The notes: generated by a model from the sequence alone, not told the origin. 64,000 nt of DNA from an uncultured Alphaproteobacteria bacterium (GCA_902574995.1 CACGPP010000005.1:32980-96979); one strand, 5' to 3'. Numbered from the stretch's first letter, positions 41,637 through 52,523 are shown. Numbers and translations are program-made.

Positions 41637-41717
41637 GATTTTTCAATATTGTATATCTGACATTTTCTAAAAAATATTATTTTAAAAAATTTTTATTTAA
41701 AAATCTTAGGTTGCAGA

Positions 41718-41794
41718 TGGCGCGCTCTGCAGGATTCGAACCTGCGACCCTCTGCTTAGAAGGCAGATGCTCTATCCAGCTGAGCTAAGAGCGC
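41718..41794 (-). tRNA. tRNA-Arg (anticodon TCT), CCA encoded
   Basis: Minus strand: gcgctcttagctcagctggatagagcatctgccttctaagcagagggtcgcaggttcgaatcctgcagagcgcgcca. Confidence 0.93.
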
Positions 41795-41857
41795 ATTTAT
41801 TGGAATATTTACCACTTCAACTTTATATTTTCTACTTTAATATGCATTAATTTTTAA

Positions 41858-42634
41858 ATGAACAATATTTTAATAAAAGTTGAAAATTTGGTGAAAACAT
41901 TTGGTGGATTAGTTGCACTAAATGATTGCTCCTTAGAAATTAAGGATAAAGCTATAACAGGAATTATTGGACCTAATGGATCTGGTAAAACTACTTTATT
42001 TAATGTAATTACTGGTAATCTTAAACCAGATACTGGTAAAGTTTTCTATAATGGTGTTGAAATAACAAATGAAGAGTCGCACGACTTATTTCATTTAGGT
42101 GTATTAAGAACATTTCAAATAGCTCATGAATTTTCAAATATGACAGTTATTGAGAATTTAATGGTAGTGCCGGGTAATCAAAAAGGTGAAAAGCTTCTGT
42201 ATTCGCTGATGAATAGTCAAAAAATTAAAAAAGAAGATGAATTAATTAAAGATAAAGCCATGGAAGTATTAAAATTTTTAAAAATTGAACACCTTAAGAA
42301 CGAGAGAGCTGGAAATTTATCGGGAGGTCAAAAAAAACTTTTAGAGTTGGCAAGGACAATGATGGTAGATGCTAAAATAGTTTTTTTAGATGAAGTTGGC
42401 GCTGGAGTTAATAAAACACTCCTTAGAGACATAAGTGATTCAATTTTAAAACTTAATCAAGATAAAGGTTACACATTTTGTATGATTGAACATGATTTTA
42501 ACTTTATAAGCGAGTTGTGTGACCCCGTAATTGTTTTAGCTGAGGGATCAGTTCTTTTTAAAGGTTCAGCTGAAGAGGTTAAGTCAAATGAACAAGTTAT
42601 TGAGTCTTATTTAGGTAAGGGATTAAAAAAATAA
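41858..42634 (+). CDS. livG: Branched-chain amino acid-type ABC transporter ATP-binding protein (LivG)
   Basis: GPNGSGKTTLFNVITG, NLSGGQKKLLELARTMM. Confidence 0.88.
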   Translation: MNNILIKVENLVKTFGGLVALNDCSLEIKDKAITGIIGPNGSGKTTLFNVITGNLKPDTGKVFYNGVEITNEESHDLFHLGVLRTFQIAHEFSNMTVIENLMVVPGNQKGEKLLYSLMNSQKIKKEDELIKDKAMEVLKFLKIEHLKNERAGNLSGGQKKLLELARTMMVDAKIVFLDEVGAGVNKTLLRDISDSILKLNQDKGYTFCMIEHDFNFISELCDPVIVLAEGSVLFKGSAEEVKSNEQVIESYLGKGLKK

Positions 42635-43335
42635 TGTTTTTTTCTGCTTCAAATTTAACTGGTGGTTATGGAGGTGTAAATATTATCGAAGAGTGCTCTT
42701 TTAGCGTTAATAGAGGTGAAATTGTGTCCATTCTAGGTCCTAATGGTGCTGGTAAATCGACAGCAATGAAAGCAATGCTTGGTATACTTGACTTAAAAAA
42801 TGGAAATGTCGTACTTGATGGGAAAGACATCACAAAACTCAAAACACAAGATAGAATAAAGCTAGGTATTTCCTTTGTACCTCAAATTAAGAATATATTT
42901 ACAGAATTAACAGTAAAAGAGAACTTAGAGATGGGTGCTTTTTTAAATGATGCTAATTTATCAACGAGATTAGAGGAGATGTACGATTTATTTCCCATAA
43001 TTAAAGAGAAAAAGGATCAATTTGCAGGCGAATTATCAGGTGGTCAAAGACAACAGGTTGCTATCGCCAGAGCTTTAATGACTGAGCCAGATGTTTTAAT
43101 GTTAGACGAACCAACTGCAGGTGTTTCACCTGTAATTATGACAGAATTATTTGAACATATACTAAATATAAAAAAACAAAACATAGCAATACTAATGGTT
43201 GAGCAAAATGCCCGCCAAGCTTTAGAAATATCTGACCGAGGTTATATTTTAGTGACAGGAAAAAATGCTTACGAAGGGAAAGGCGATTATCTTCTAAATG
43301 ATAAAGAGATTAGAAAGGCTTTTTTAGGAGGGTAA
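42634..43335 (+). CDS. livF: Branched-chain amino acid-type ABC transporter ATP-binding protein (LivF)
   Basis: GPNGAGKSTAMKAMLG, ELSGGQRQQVAIARALM. Confidence 0.88.
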   Translation: MFFSASNLTGGYGGVNIIEECSFSVNRGEIVSILGPNGAGKSTAMKAMLGILDLKNGNVVLDGKDITKLKTQDRIKLGISFVPQIKNIFTELTVKENLEMGAFLNDANLSTRLEEMYDLFPIIKEKKDQFAGELSGGQRQQVAIARALMTEPDVLMLDEPTAGVSPVIMTELFEHILNIKKQNIAILMVEQNARQALEISDRGYILVTGKNAYEGKGDYLLNDKEIRKAFLGG

Positions 43336-44346
43336 ATGGATTTTTTAAACTCAATCATACTTCTAACAAATTTTATTATTGTGCCTGGAATAACTTATGG
43401 ATCACAGTTGGCTTTGGGCGCGATTGGGGTAACTCTTATTTATGGTGTTTTAAGATTTGCTAACTTCGCTTATGGGGATTTAATGGCTTTTGGAACAATG
43501 ATTGTAATCCTTGTTACTTGGTTTTTACAATCAAAAGGAATTACCTTTGGTTTACTTCCAACTGCTTTACTAGCATTACCAGTTGGTATCCTATTGACAA
43601 TTGCAGTGAGTTTATTTTTTGACAAAACAGTATTTGAATATTATAGAAATAAAAAAAGTGATCCCGTAACATTTATAGTTGTTAGTCTTGGTATAATGTT
43701 TGTTTTAAACGCAGTTGTTAGAATTATCATTGGACCAAACGATATAAACTTTATGGATGGTCATAAGTTTATTATGAAAGCTAGAGAGTTTAAGCAAATG
43801 ACTGGATTAAATGAGGGACTTGCATTAAAATCAACACAAGTAATAACATTGATTACGACAATTATTACTTGCTCCATACTTTTTTATTTTTTAAATAAAA
43901 CAAAAACAGGCAAATCTATGAGAGCTTATTCTAATAATGAGGATTTAGCTTTGCTATCAGGCATCGACCCTAAAAAAATTGTTTTACTGACCTGGATAAT
44001 TGTTTCTATTTTAGCAACTGTCGCTGGAACTTTGTATGGATTGGATAAAAGTTTTAAGCCATTCACTTATTTCAACAATCTTCTTCCTATTTTCGCAGCA
44101 ACAATTGTTGGCGGTATTGGAAATCCTTTAGGTGCATTTTACGGGGGATTTCTAATTGCTTTCTCTGAAATAGGCCTTACTTATGCATATAAAAAATTTT
44201 TTAAGTACATCATGCCTGAAGGTTTAGAACCTAGTACACTAATACAATTTATCTCTACTGATTATAAATTTGCGATCTCTTTTGCAATATTAATTGTCGT
44301 TCTTATTTTTAGGCCAAATGGTATCTTTAAAGGAAAAGTCATATGA
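43336..44346 (+). CDS. livH: Branched-chain amino acid-type ABC permease (LivH)
   Basis: ALGAIGVTLIYGVLRFANFAYGDLMAFG, AATIVGGIGNPLGAFYGG. Confidence 0.88.
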   Translation: MDFLNSIILLTNFIIVPGITYGSQLALGAIGVTLIYGVLRFANFAYGDLMAFGTMIVILVTWFLQSKGITFGLLPTALLALPVGILLTIAVSLFFDKTVFEYYRNKKSDPVTFIVVSLGIMFVLNAVVRIIIGPNDINFMDGHKFIMKAREFKQMTGLNEGLALKSTQVITLITTIITCSILFYFLNKTKTGKSMRAYSNNEDLALLSGIDPKKIVLLTWIIVSILATVAGTLYGLDKSFKPFTYFNNLLPIFAATIVGGIGNPLGAFYGGFLIAFSEIGLTYAYKKFFKYIMPEGLEPSTLIQFISTDYKFAISFAILIVVLIFRPNGIFKGKVI

Positions 44347-45713
44347 TCAAAAATTCTGAGTTTAAAATTTGTTTCTCAGTAATGACTGTTTTAACTATTT
44401 TAGTTGGTCTATTTCAGTCATGGGGCATTGCATTATCAATGTTAAATCTCTGTCTTATCTCTGCTGTAATGGCGATGGGAGTAAATATTCAGTGGGGTTT
44501 TGCTGGTTTAATTAATTTTGGTGTAATGGGTTTTTTGGCCATTGGAGGGTTAGCAACTGTTTTAATTTCAGTTCCACCTGTTCCTGAAGCATGGAGTGCT
44601 GGCGGTATTGGAATTTTAATTTCTGGTTTATTTTTATTAACAGTTGTTTTTAGTGTTTTAATAATAAATAAAAAAATACCAAATCATAAATATAAAAATT
44701 ATTTTATATTCGTAATCATAATTTTATCTATACCATTACTTAAATTTATAGCTGGTCCATCAATTAGTAAAATTGAGTCAATTAATGCAGCGACATCAGG
44801 TTTTTTAGGTGGAGCTAATTTGCCAATTATATTTTCATGGTTTGTTGGAGCAATTTTATGTGCCCTTGTAGCTTTTGTTGTAGGTAAAGTTTGTTTAGGG
44901 TTAAGGTCTGACTATTTGGCAATATCAACTTTACTAGTCTCTGGAATAATAATAACGATTGTCAAACATGAGGAGTGGCTATCAAGGGGGGTAAAGAATG
45001 TTATTGGTTTGAAGAGACCAGTTCCATATGAAGTGGATTTACAAAACTCTGAGTGGTTTATAAAACTCGTTGAATTTTTAAATTCTTCAAAATTATCAAA
45101 TGTCTTGGATTTTGATGAAAGAACTTCTTTACTTAATGAACTCGTAATCTCCTCTTCTGGAGTTTTTGTAAAGCTATGCTTTAGTCTAATTTTTTTAGCT
45201 GTTGTATTAATAATTCTATATTTTTCTGAGAAAGCTCTGAACTCTCCTTGGGGTAGGATGATGAGAGCCATAAGAGACAATGAAGAGGCTGCTAAAGCCA
45301 TGGGAAAAAATGTTGTAAAGCAACACCTTTTTATTTTTATGTTAGGTTCTGCGATTATTGGATTTGCAGGTGCAATGTTAGTTACCTATGACGGTCTTTT
45401 CACTCCATCAAGCTATCAACCTTTAAGATATACTTTCTTAATATGGGTTATGGTATTATTGGGAGGCACAGGAAATAATTATGGAGCTATATTAGGGGGT
45501 TTTGTTGTTTGGTTTATTTGGATACAATCAGCTCCTTTTGCACTGCTTGTCATCAACATATTCACTAATCATTTAGATGAAACAAATTACATTAGAGAAC
45601 ATCTGGTAAATAGTGTTCCATACTTTAGATATTTAATGATGGGTCTTGGACTTCTCTTAGTTATGCGATATAGACCTAAAGGCTTACTTCCGGAGAAAAT
45701 TATAAAGAATTGA
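44343..45713 (+). CDS. livM: Branched-chain amino acid-type ABC permease (LivM)
   Basis: NIQWGFAGLINFGVMGFLAIG, GRMMRAIRDNEEAAKAMGKN, LLGGTGNNYGAILGG. Confidence 0.88.
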   Translation: MIKNSEFKICFSVMTVLTILVGLFQSWGIALSMLNLCLISAVMAMGVNIQWGFAGLINFGVMGFLAIGGLATVLISVPPVPEAWSAGGIGILISGLFLLTVVFSVLIINKKIPNHKYKNYFIFVIIILSIPLLKFIAGPSISKIESINAATSGFLGGANLPIIFSWFVGAILCALVAFVVGKVCLGLRSDYLAISTLLVSGIIITIVKHEEWLSRGVKNVIGLKRPVPYEVDLQNSEWFIKLVEFLNSSKLSNVLDFDERTSLLNELVISSSGVFVKLCFSLIFLAVVLIILYFSEKALNSPWGRMMRAIRDNEEAAKAMGKNVVKQHLFIFMLGSAIIGFAGAMLVTYDGLFTPSSYQPLRYTFLIWVMVLLGGTGNNYGAILGGFVVWFIWIQSAPFALLVINIFTNHLDETNYIREHLVNSVPYFRYLMMGLGLLLVMRYRPKGLLPEKIIKN

Positions 45714-45721
45714 TAGCATCT

Positions 45722-45755
45722 TAACCCCACCTAAAAGATGGGGCTAAAAAATAAA
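45722..45755. terminator. Possible terminator between convergent livM and livJ-like genes
   Basis: cccca...tgggg short stem followed by A/T-rich tract. Confidence 0.35.
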
Positions 45756-45757
45756 AA

Positions 45758-46933
45758 TTACCTTTGAGCTACGTCGGTAAATTTACCGCCTTCGATTCCT
45801 TTTTCAAGGAATGCTCCAAATGCCTCTCCTACTTCTGTAAAGTTAACATCTGTCGCCCCATCGTAATCAACTGCAAATCCAGCACATGCTAGTTCAAGAC
45901 CCTTTTTAAGTTCTCCAGCATAAATTTTTGTACCAGGACCATTCGCTACACTCATAATGTTTGCTGCAATTGATGCACTGTCATCAGACTTACCCTTACA
46001 CATTGCAAGCATAATTAATGCAGCAGCGTCATATGACTCTCCAACATAAACTGATGGATCAACACCGTTAGCCTCTGCATAAGCCTTAAATTGCATTGCA
46101 CCAGCACCAAGAGAACCTGGCATTGAACCAAAGGAACCATCAAGATCAGTTCCAAAAGTATCAGTCAGTGAATCACCAATCATACCATCAGAAAGTACAA
46201 ATGTATCAAAAGCGCCACTATCTAATGATCCTTGGATAATTTGATTACCACCTTGATCTAAGTAACCAATAACGACTAATGCATCTCCACCAGCTGATGA
46301 AAGTACACCTACTTCAGCACTATAGTCTGCCTTATCGCCTTCATGAGCAGTTTTAGCTGTAACTTCAATACCTCTAGCAATTGCTGCAGCTTCATAGACA
46401 TCTGCTAAGCCAACACCATAATCAGTGTTAACATATGTAATTGCAACACTTGAAATACCTCTGTCGCTAGTAATGTCTGCTAAAACCTCTCCACCTCTTG
46501 CATCTGAAGGAGCTGTTCTAAAAAACAAACCGTTATCTTCAGCAGTAGTCAATGCAGGTGATGTTGCAGATGGTGAAATCATTGGTACTCCATTTGGAAC
46601 AGCTACATTTGAAAGAACTGCACCTGTGACACCAGAACAGTCTGCTCCCATAATTGCTGTAACACCTTGTGAAATTAAAAATTCAGCTGCAGATGCTGCC
46701 GCTGCTGAGTCGATACATGTTGAGTCAGCTCTAATAGAGCTAACAGTTGAACCACCTAATAATGCGCCTGAGTCTGAAGCTTCATTAAAAGCTAGCTCAG
46801 CGCCTGCAGCCATACCCGGCGTTAATGATTCAATAGGTCCTGTAAAACCTAAAATAATGCCAACTTTAACTTCTTTAGCGTATGACGTGCTAAACATAAA
46901 TAAAGCAAGCAGAGTAGTAATGAACTTAATCAT
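45758..46933 (-). CDS. Branched-chain amino acid-type ABC substrate-binding protein (LivJ-like)
   Basis: Signal peptide; VKVGIILGFTGPIESLTPGMAAGAELAFNEA, MISPSATSPALT. Confidence 0.9.
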   Translation of the reverse strand: MIKFITTLLALFMFSTSYAKEVKVGIILGFTGPIESLTPGMAAGAELAFNEASDSGALLGGSTVSSIRADSTCIDSAAAASAAEFLISQGVTAIMGADCSGVTGAVLSNVAVPNGVPMISPSATSPALTTAEDNGLFFRTAPSDARGGEVLADITSDRGISSVAITYVNTDYGVGLADVYEAAAIARGIEVTAKTAHEGDKADYSAEVGVLSSAGGDALVVIGYLDQGGNQIIQGSLDSGAFDTFVLSDGMIGDSLTDTFGTDLDGSFGSMPGSLGAGAMQFKAYAEANGVDPSVYVGESYDAAALIMLAMCKGKSDDSASIAANIMSVANGPGTKIYAGELKKGLELACAGFAVDYDGATDVNFTEVGEAFGAFLEKGIEGGKFTDVAQR

Positions 46934-47007
46934 TTCTTTCCCCCTTATTAATTAATAATTATGCTGTGATAATAGTATTATATTTAAAAAAAATGAATAT
47001 TTAATTA

Positions 47008-47316
47008 CTAATGTGTCCAGGAAGTTTTTCTATTATTTGAAAAATTACTGGCATAACTCTTTGGTTTTACTGGTTTATAGGTTTGATCAACGACTTTGTA
47101 TTGATATGAGTTCTTTTGACACCACAAGATAGCATCATCTAAGCTGTCAAAGTTTAATTTTAGTTGTTTAGTTGTGTTTTTTGAGCTATTCCAGCCCATT
47201 AATACATCCTTTTGGAGACTAGGATCAAACTCAAACTCGATAATCCACATCTTTGTTTTTTTTAAGCCTGATTGCATATTAGTTTTTGAAGGACGCTTAA
47301 TTGTTACTTTTTTCAT
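47008..47316 (-). CDS. ETC complex I subunit (NDUFS4-like)
   Basis: IKRPSKTNMQSGLKKTKMWIIEFE...LMGWNSSKNTTKQLKLNFDSLDDAILWCQKNSYQYKV. Confidence 0.88.
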   Translation of the reverse strand: MKKVTIKRPSKTNMQSGLKKTKMWIIEFEFDPSLQKDVLMGWNSSKNTTKQLKLNFDSLDDAILWCQKNSYQYKVVDQTYKPVKPKSYASNFSNNRKTSWTH

Positions 47317-47324
47317 TTTATATT

Positions 47325-47401
<77 letters not shown>

Positions 47402-47453
47402 AGTATTGAATATATATACTTTTGTCTTATAAATAGTCAAACAGTTAAATCTC

Positions 47454-48029
47454 ATGCAAAAAGTTACTAAAATAAAAAAATTACTTATATCAAACAGCTT
47501 CTTCAAGTTTTGGAAATATCAATTTTTAGTTCGTAGTTATAACAAGAAAATAAAACCTTATAAGATTTTTAGAGAAATATTAAATGTTGGAGATGTCGTT
47601 TTTGCTCTTTGTTTTAGTCCTGAGGAGAAAAAGTTTTATCTGATCAAGCAATTTAGACCTTTTTACTTTGTCAGAAATAAAACATTAAAATATGAAATTG
47701 TAGGAGGATTAGTAGACAAAGGTGAGTCACTAATTACTGCTTTAAAAAGAGAAATCAAAGAAGAAATAGGAGTCAATACAAAAAAAATTATAAAATTAAC
47801 TACCTACTGCCCAGTTCCAGGATACTCTGATGAAATAGTTCATGTTTATTATGCAGAGGTAGAAAAAATAAAGCTAAAAAATTTCTATAATAGAAATGAA
47901 AATGAGGAAATTAAAATTTTTAAATTGAGTCTTAATGAATTAAAAAAAATAAATGAGAGTAGATCTATAGAAAACGTCTTAACAAAAATTTCTATTTATG
48001 AATATTTTAAAAAATTTAAAAAGAGTTAA
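47454..48029 (+). CDS. NUDIX hydrolase (ADP-sugar pyrophosphatase-like)
   Basis: GGLVDKGESLITALKREIKEEIGV Nudix box. Confidence 0.92.
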   Translation: MQKVTKIKKLLISNSFFKFWKYQFLVRSYNKKIKPYKIFREILNVGDVVFALCFSPEEKKFYLIKQFRPFYFVRNKTLKYEIVGGLVDKGESLITALKREIKEEIGVNTKKIIKLTTYCPVPGYSDEIVHVYYAEVEKIKLKNFYNRNENEEIKIFKLSLNELKKINESRSIENVLTKISIYEYFKKFKKS

Positions 48030-48957
48030 CGTTATTTATAATCTTGTTTTCTTTTAAAAAATCAGCAACTTGATTTGCTACATCAATTGCCACATTAGAT
48101 TGCGCCTCTTTTGAGGAAGCTCCTAAGTGAGGTGTAAGAAGTAAATTTTTTGTTCCAAACATTACATTGTCTGTTGCAGGTTCATTTTCATAAACATCAA
48201 TTGCAGCACCTGCAATAATTTCATTATTGAGTGCATCTTTTAAATCAGTTTCATTAATCAGACCGCCCCTAGCACAATTAATAATCACTGATGTGGGTTT
48301 CATTGTTGATAATGTTTCTTTGTTAATCATATATTTTGTTTCATCATTCAATTTTGTATGAAGAGTAATGATATCAGCTTCCTTAATTAAATCTTCTGTC
48401 GAGACCTTTTTAACATTAAATTTTGATAAATCATCATCGCTTGCTGATTTAGAATTAGTAATAATTTTCATTCCAATTGTTGAGCATATTTCTGCAACTC
48501 TTTGGCCTATGTTGCCATAGCCTACTATTCCAAGCACTTTTCCTTTTAACTCAGTACCAAGAAATTTAGGTTTTTCCCATTTTCCTTGATGAGTTGAGTC
48601 ATTAGCTAGATGAATATTTCTCATAATTGAAAACATTAAACCGACACTTAACTCAGCTGTTGCCTCTAGATTTCCCAGAGGTGTATTCATCACTAGAATT
48701 CGATTTTTTGTTGCTTGATCAAGGTCAACATTATCGACACCAACTCCCGCTCTACCAATAACTTTAAGGTTCTTACAGTTAGAGAGTATATCTGAGGTTA
48801 GTTTAGTTGCAGATCTGATTAAGATGCCATCATATTGATCAATCACACCTTTAAGTTCCTCAGGAGACATCCCGGTTTTAATATCATAATCAATTTGTTT
48901 TGACTTTAAGACATCTTCTACCTTGTCACTCATCTTATCAGAAATTAAAATCTTCAT
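48016..48957 (-). CDS. serA: D-3-phosphoglycerate dehydrogenase-type 2-hydroxyacid dehydrogenase
   Basis: GRAGVGVDNVDLDQATK, GIVGYGNIGQRVAEI, LLTPHLGASSKEAQ; adjacent serC. Confidence 0.88.
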   Translation of the reverse strand: MKILISDKMSDKVEDVLKSKQIDYDIKTGMSPEELKGVIDQYDGILIRSATKLTSDILSNCKNLKVIGRAGVGVDNVDLDQATKNRILVMNTPLGNLEATAELSVGLMFSIMRNIHLANDSTHQGKWEKPKFLGTELKGKVLGIVGYGNIGQRVAEICSTIGMKIITNSKSASDDDLSKFNVKKVSTEDLIKEADIITLHTKLNDETKYMINKETLSTMKPTSVIINCARGGLINETDLKDALNNEIIAGAAIDVYENEPATDNVMFGTKNLLLTPHLGASSKEAQSNVAIDVANQVADFLKENKIINNVNSF

Positions 48958-50117
48958 TATTTATACCTTCCCATTGTTTCAAAAAAAGACCATTCGATCC
49001 ACGGTAGAACTTTTTCAATGTCAGAGGCTTCAACAGTTGCACCTCCCCAAATTCTTATACCTGCTGGTGCATCTTTATATGCATTTATATCGTACCCAGC
49101 CTCCTCTTTCTCTAATGTAGAGCATATTTCTTTTACAAGTTTTTTTTGATTATCATCATCTAAAGCTACAAAGTCAGGATGTGTAAACTTAAAACATATA
49201 CTTGTTGAAGAATATGTATTTGGGTCAACAGCTAAAAATTCAACCCAATCTCTCTGATCAATCCATTCCTTAATGACTTGAAGATTTTTTTTTGATCTAG
49301 ATATTAATTCTTTTTGACCACCTATTTCAATACACCAATTCAATGCGTCCAATGCATCCTCCGCGGCGAGCAAGGAGGGAGTATTTATAGTAGCTCCTTC
49401 AAAAATTTCTCTGGAAAACTTCTTATTTTTAGCTAATTGAAAAATTTTAGGCATTGGCCAAGATGGCTCATAAGTCTCAAGTCTTTCAACTGCTCTTGGT
49501 GATAAGGCAATCATACCATGTGCAGCCTCTCCTCCCAAAACTTTTTGCCATGACCAAGTCACAACATCTAGTTTTTTAAAGTCCATATCCATAGCAAAAA
49601 CTGCTGAAGTGGCATCACAAATAGATAGACCTAGTCTATTATCTGGTATCCAATCTGCATTAGGGATACATACACCTGAAGTAGTGCCATTCCATGTAAA
49701 AACAACATCTTTATCAAAATTTACTTTTGACAAATCAGGAAGTTCACCATAGTTATCAGTTTTATGAACTGTTACATTGCCTAATTTTAATTGTTTTGTA
49801 ATATCTTTTACCCATGTTAATCCAAAAGTCTCCCAACCACATACTTCTACATCTTTTAGACCAAGAAGGCTCCACATAGCCATTTCTATTGCACCAGTAT
49901 CAGAGGCAGGCACAATACCTACTAAATAATCATCTGGTAATTCTAAAACTTGCTTCGATTTAACAATTACTTCATTGAGTTTTGCCTTACCACTTTTTGC
50001 TCTATGCGATCTACCTAAAACGGCATCATTTAAAACTTCTAATTTCCATCCAGGTCTTTTGGAACAAGGTCCTGAGGAAAAGAATGGATGATTTGGTTTA
50101 ATGGTAGGTTTTTGCAT
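48957..50117 (-). CDS. serC: Phosphoserine aminotransferase
   Basis: [60 protein letters not shown]. Confidence 0.92.
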   Translation of the reverse strand: MQKPTIKPNHPFFSSGPCSKRPGWKLEVLNDAVLGRSHRAKSGKAKLNEVIVKSKQVLELPDDYLVGIVPASDTGAIEMAMWSLLGLKDVEVCGWETFGLTWVKDITKQLKLGNVTVHKTDNYGELPDLSKVNFDKDVVFTWNGTTSGVCIPNADWIPDNRLGLSICDATSAVFAMDMDFKKLDVVTWSWQKVLGGEAAHGMIALSPRAVERLETYEPSWPMPKIFQLAKNKKFSREIFEGATINTPSLLAAEDALDALNWCIEIGGQKELISRSKKNLQVIKEWIDQRDWVEFLAVDPNTYSSTSICFKFTHPDFVALDDDNQKKLVKEICSTLEKEEAGYDINAYKDAPAGIRIWGGATVEASDIEKVLPWIEWSFFETMGRYK

Positions 50118-50146
50118 AATTAATATCTCTCCTTAGTGTTTATGAA

Positions 50147-51289
50147 CTATTCAATAATTTTGTAAAAAAATAAACCATCTAGTGGTTTAGGTTCGAACCA
50201 AGTAGCTTTAGGTGGCATAAATTTTAAATTTCTAGAGTATTCTATGACTAAATCCATACTTACTGGTCTCATTAATGTCGATAAATCTGTTATACCCGTA
50301 TCAACTTGATTAATCAAATAATCTGTGCCTAATGAGGGTGGGACGAATTCGACCCTTTGATCATTAGTCTCGTCCTGAATTTTCAAAATTTCTTTCAAAA
50401 CAAACTCACCAAAATCAATGCAGTCTGCGCCATTTGTAGAAAAATCGTTTTTTAAGTCTATTTTAAAATACTTACCTTGATAGTAGATAACGAAGAAACG
50501 GTCTATCTTTTCATGATATTTTAGCTCTTCAACATGGAAATATTTTTTCAAGTCAGTCACAAACGAATCTTTATTGTAGGTATCAGGGAATTTAATACTT
50601 CTATTATATGCTAGGTTTAAGCATTTAGATTTTGGAAAAACAATAGATAGAAATTTAGTTTCTTTATCAACATCTAATTGAGCAAAACCCTCTATTCTAT
50701 GATGGCCATCTGCAACAAAAAGTTCCTTAAAATTTATACCAGTGAAATCAGTTTTAGTTTTATATATTGAGTGAGTATATTTTCCAGATTTAAACTTTAT
50801 TAATGGTTTTTTGTCGTGATGAATATCAAGATTTAAATCTATATTTTCATCATCATAAAATAGGTAGATGGGACATAATTGGAATTTTACTTTAGATAAT
50901 TGATCAGCTCTTTCTTTACCTTTGCTTACTAAAATTTTTTCATGAGGCTTTATATTTCTATTTATGTAGTCTTGTATATTTAACAGAGAAATTAATCCTG
51001 TTTGAGTATGACCATCAGAGTCAATTCTGTATAAAAAATATTCACTGTCTGATTTGTATATAATTTTTTCATCAATAAGTCTCTGGTAATACTGCTTTGA
51101 TAAATTAAAAAATTCTTCATCAGAAAGTTTCTTATTAAAATAAATATCTGGTCTCAGAATTTGCAAAAGATTGAGCTTATGAACCTGATCAGAAGTAAAA
51201 TTGTAATCAATAATATCTGTACTTGGTGAAATAATTGATTGTAAATATTTATTGTTAAGTACATAAGTATTTGGTAATAATGGCTTCAT
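50147..51289 (-). CDS. DUF1015 family protein
   Basis: FVADGHHRIEGFAQ; conserved next to serC/serA. Confidence 0.82.
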   Translation of the reverse strand: MKPLLPNTYVLNNKYLQSIISPSTDIIDYNFTSDQVHKLNLLQILRPDIYFNKKLSDEEFFNLSKQYYQRLIDEKIIYKSDSEYFLYRIDSDGHTQTGLISLLNIQDYINRNIKPHEKILVSKGKERADQLSKVKFQLCPIYLFYDDENIDLNLDIHHDKKPLIKFKSGKYTHSIYKTKTDFTGINFKELFVADGHHRIEGFAQLDVDKETKFLSIVFPKSKCLNLAYNRSIKFPDTYNKDSFVTDLKKYFHVEELKYHEKIDRFFVIYYQGKYFKIDLKNDFSTNGADCIDFGEFVLKEILKIQDETNDQRVEFVPPSLGTDYLINQVDTGITDLSTLMRPVSMDLVIEYSRNLKFMPPKATWFEPKPLDGLFFYKIIE

Positions 51290-51291
51290 TT

Positions 51292-51381
51292 ATGAAAAGA
51301 GACAAAGCTCCATATTATTTTGCATTGTTAATAGCTTTGATAATCTTTTTATATGGGATACTTTCAGTATTAATTAATTAA
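51292..51381 (+). CDS. Possible 29-aa single-TM peptide
   Basis: MKRDKAPYYFALLIALIIFLYGILSVLIN*, fills the gap between flanking genes. Confidence 0.4.
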   Translation: MKRDKAPYYFALLIALIIFLYGILSVLIN

Positions 51382-51680
51382 TCCTTTTTGTTTGTTGTAT
51401 TTGGAAGGTTCTTTTCTTTATACCAAGAGGATTTATCTGGTATGTTTCCATCCCATAAATAACTTTCATAATCAAATTTTGGCATACCTTTGTCTGATCT
51501 CTCATAGTAGAGCCCAAACTCTCTGCAATATTCTGATAATTGATCAGCTTCAATTTCTAGTATATTTAATTTTTCCCATTTTTTTGATGATACAACCCAT
51601 TTAAAACCCTTAGATTTTAACCAATCCTTGTGATAATAGGTTTCGGAACCTGAAACCGCGAATGTTATATTTTCACTCAT
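51378..51680 (-). CDS. Hypothetical protein (start at MSENITFAVSG; ORF track start 51737)
   Basis: VSGSETYYHKDWLKSKGFKWVVSSKKWEK, resembling DUF5710-type short motif. Confidence 0.5.
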   Translation of the reverse strand: MSENITFAVSGSETYYHKDWLKSKGFKWVVSSKKWEKLNILEIEADQLSEYCREFGLYYERSDKGMPKFDYESYLWDGNIPDKSSWYKEKNLPNTTNKKD

Positions 51681-52500
51681 AAAAAACCTCTTGAAACAAT
51701 TTGTACGGATAATATGTAAAAATAGATAAGTTTTCAAAAGATTTTTTTGAATTTATAAAAAAATTTAGATCTTTGTAGTTATAAATAGGTTTATTAAGCT
51801 TAATTTGCTTCTCTTTAACTGTATTGGTTAAATTTTTATCAAAATTGCTAGTTAATATTACATTAATTTTTAACTTTTGATCTATCTCAATATTACACTT
51901 AAGATGTGTTAATTTATTGGTTAACTTATCAAGAGCACTTTCAATTTTAAAAATCGATATTTTTTTTTCACGATACTTATAAATTAAGTAAAAAAGCTCT
52001 GGGCATAATTCAAATAAAACATCTTTTCTATTTAAACTATTCTCAAGTTTATTTAGATCTTGGAAAGATTTTGTAAAAGAAATAATATTTTTTTTAATCG
52101 AACATAAATATAGCTTTTTTATATTTACTTCATCTATTAAAAAAAGATTATTAATCAAATTTGTGTTTATCAATCTATTGAAATAAATTAAATCATTTGA
52201 ATTAGTAATAATCGGGTAATCGGTTATAACTTTAATATTATTTTTTAGACAAAGATAAATATATTCAAATTTAATACCTGGGGGCAAAAAATTTAAAATA
52301 AAATCAACATTTTTGTCATTTATAAGATCTTCATATGAACCATAATATTTGTTGATATTGTTAGCATCTGCAAATTTCTGTGCTACTTCGATACTCCTTG
52401 AACTATTTGCATATAAATTTAGTTTTATAGATAAGTTATTATCTTTGACAAAATCAATTGATTTTTGATCTGAACTCAAAATGGCTAAATTGCTTTTCAT
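51673..52500 (-). CDS. Gfo/Idh/MocA-like oxidoreductase, degenerate (start at MKSNLAIL; ORF track start 52581)
   Basis: Rossmann-like N-terminus, YANSSRSIEVAQKFADANNINKYYGSYEDLINDKNVDFILNFLPP. Confidence 0.65.
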   Translation of the reverse strand: MKSNLAILSSDQKSIDFVKDNNLSIKLNLYANSSRSIEVAQKFADANNINKYYGSYEDLINDKNVDFILNFLPPGIKFEYIYLCLKNNIKVITDYPIITNSNDLIYFNRLINTNLINNLFLIDEVNIKKLYLCSIKKNIISFTKSFQDLNKLENSLNRKDVLFELCPELFYLIYKYREKKISIFKIESALDKLTNKLTHLKCNIEIDQKLKINVILTSNFDKNLTNTVKEKQIKLNKPIYNYKDLNFFINSKKSFENLSIFTYYPYKLFQEVFYE

Positions 52501-52523
52501 TTTAATTTTATTATAATCCTTGA

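Noticed and set aside
44912-46955. ORFs 44912-45301 (-) and 46425-46955 (+)
   Set aside because: Antisense to livM and the LivJ-like gene; composition reflects the sense codon pattern
48016-51289. serA-serC-DUF1015 cluster as novel
   Set aside because: Known conserved neighbourhood
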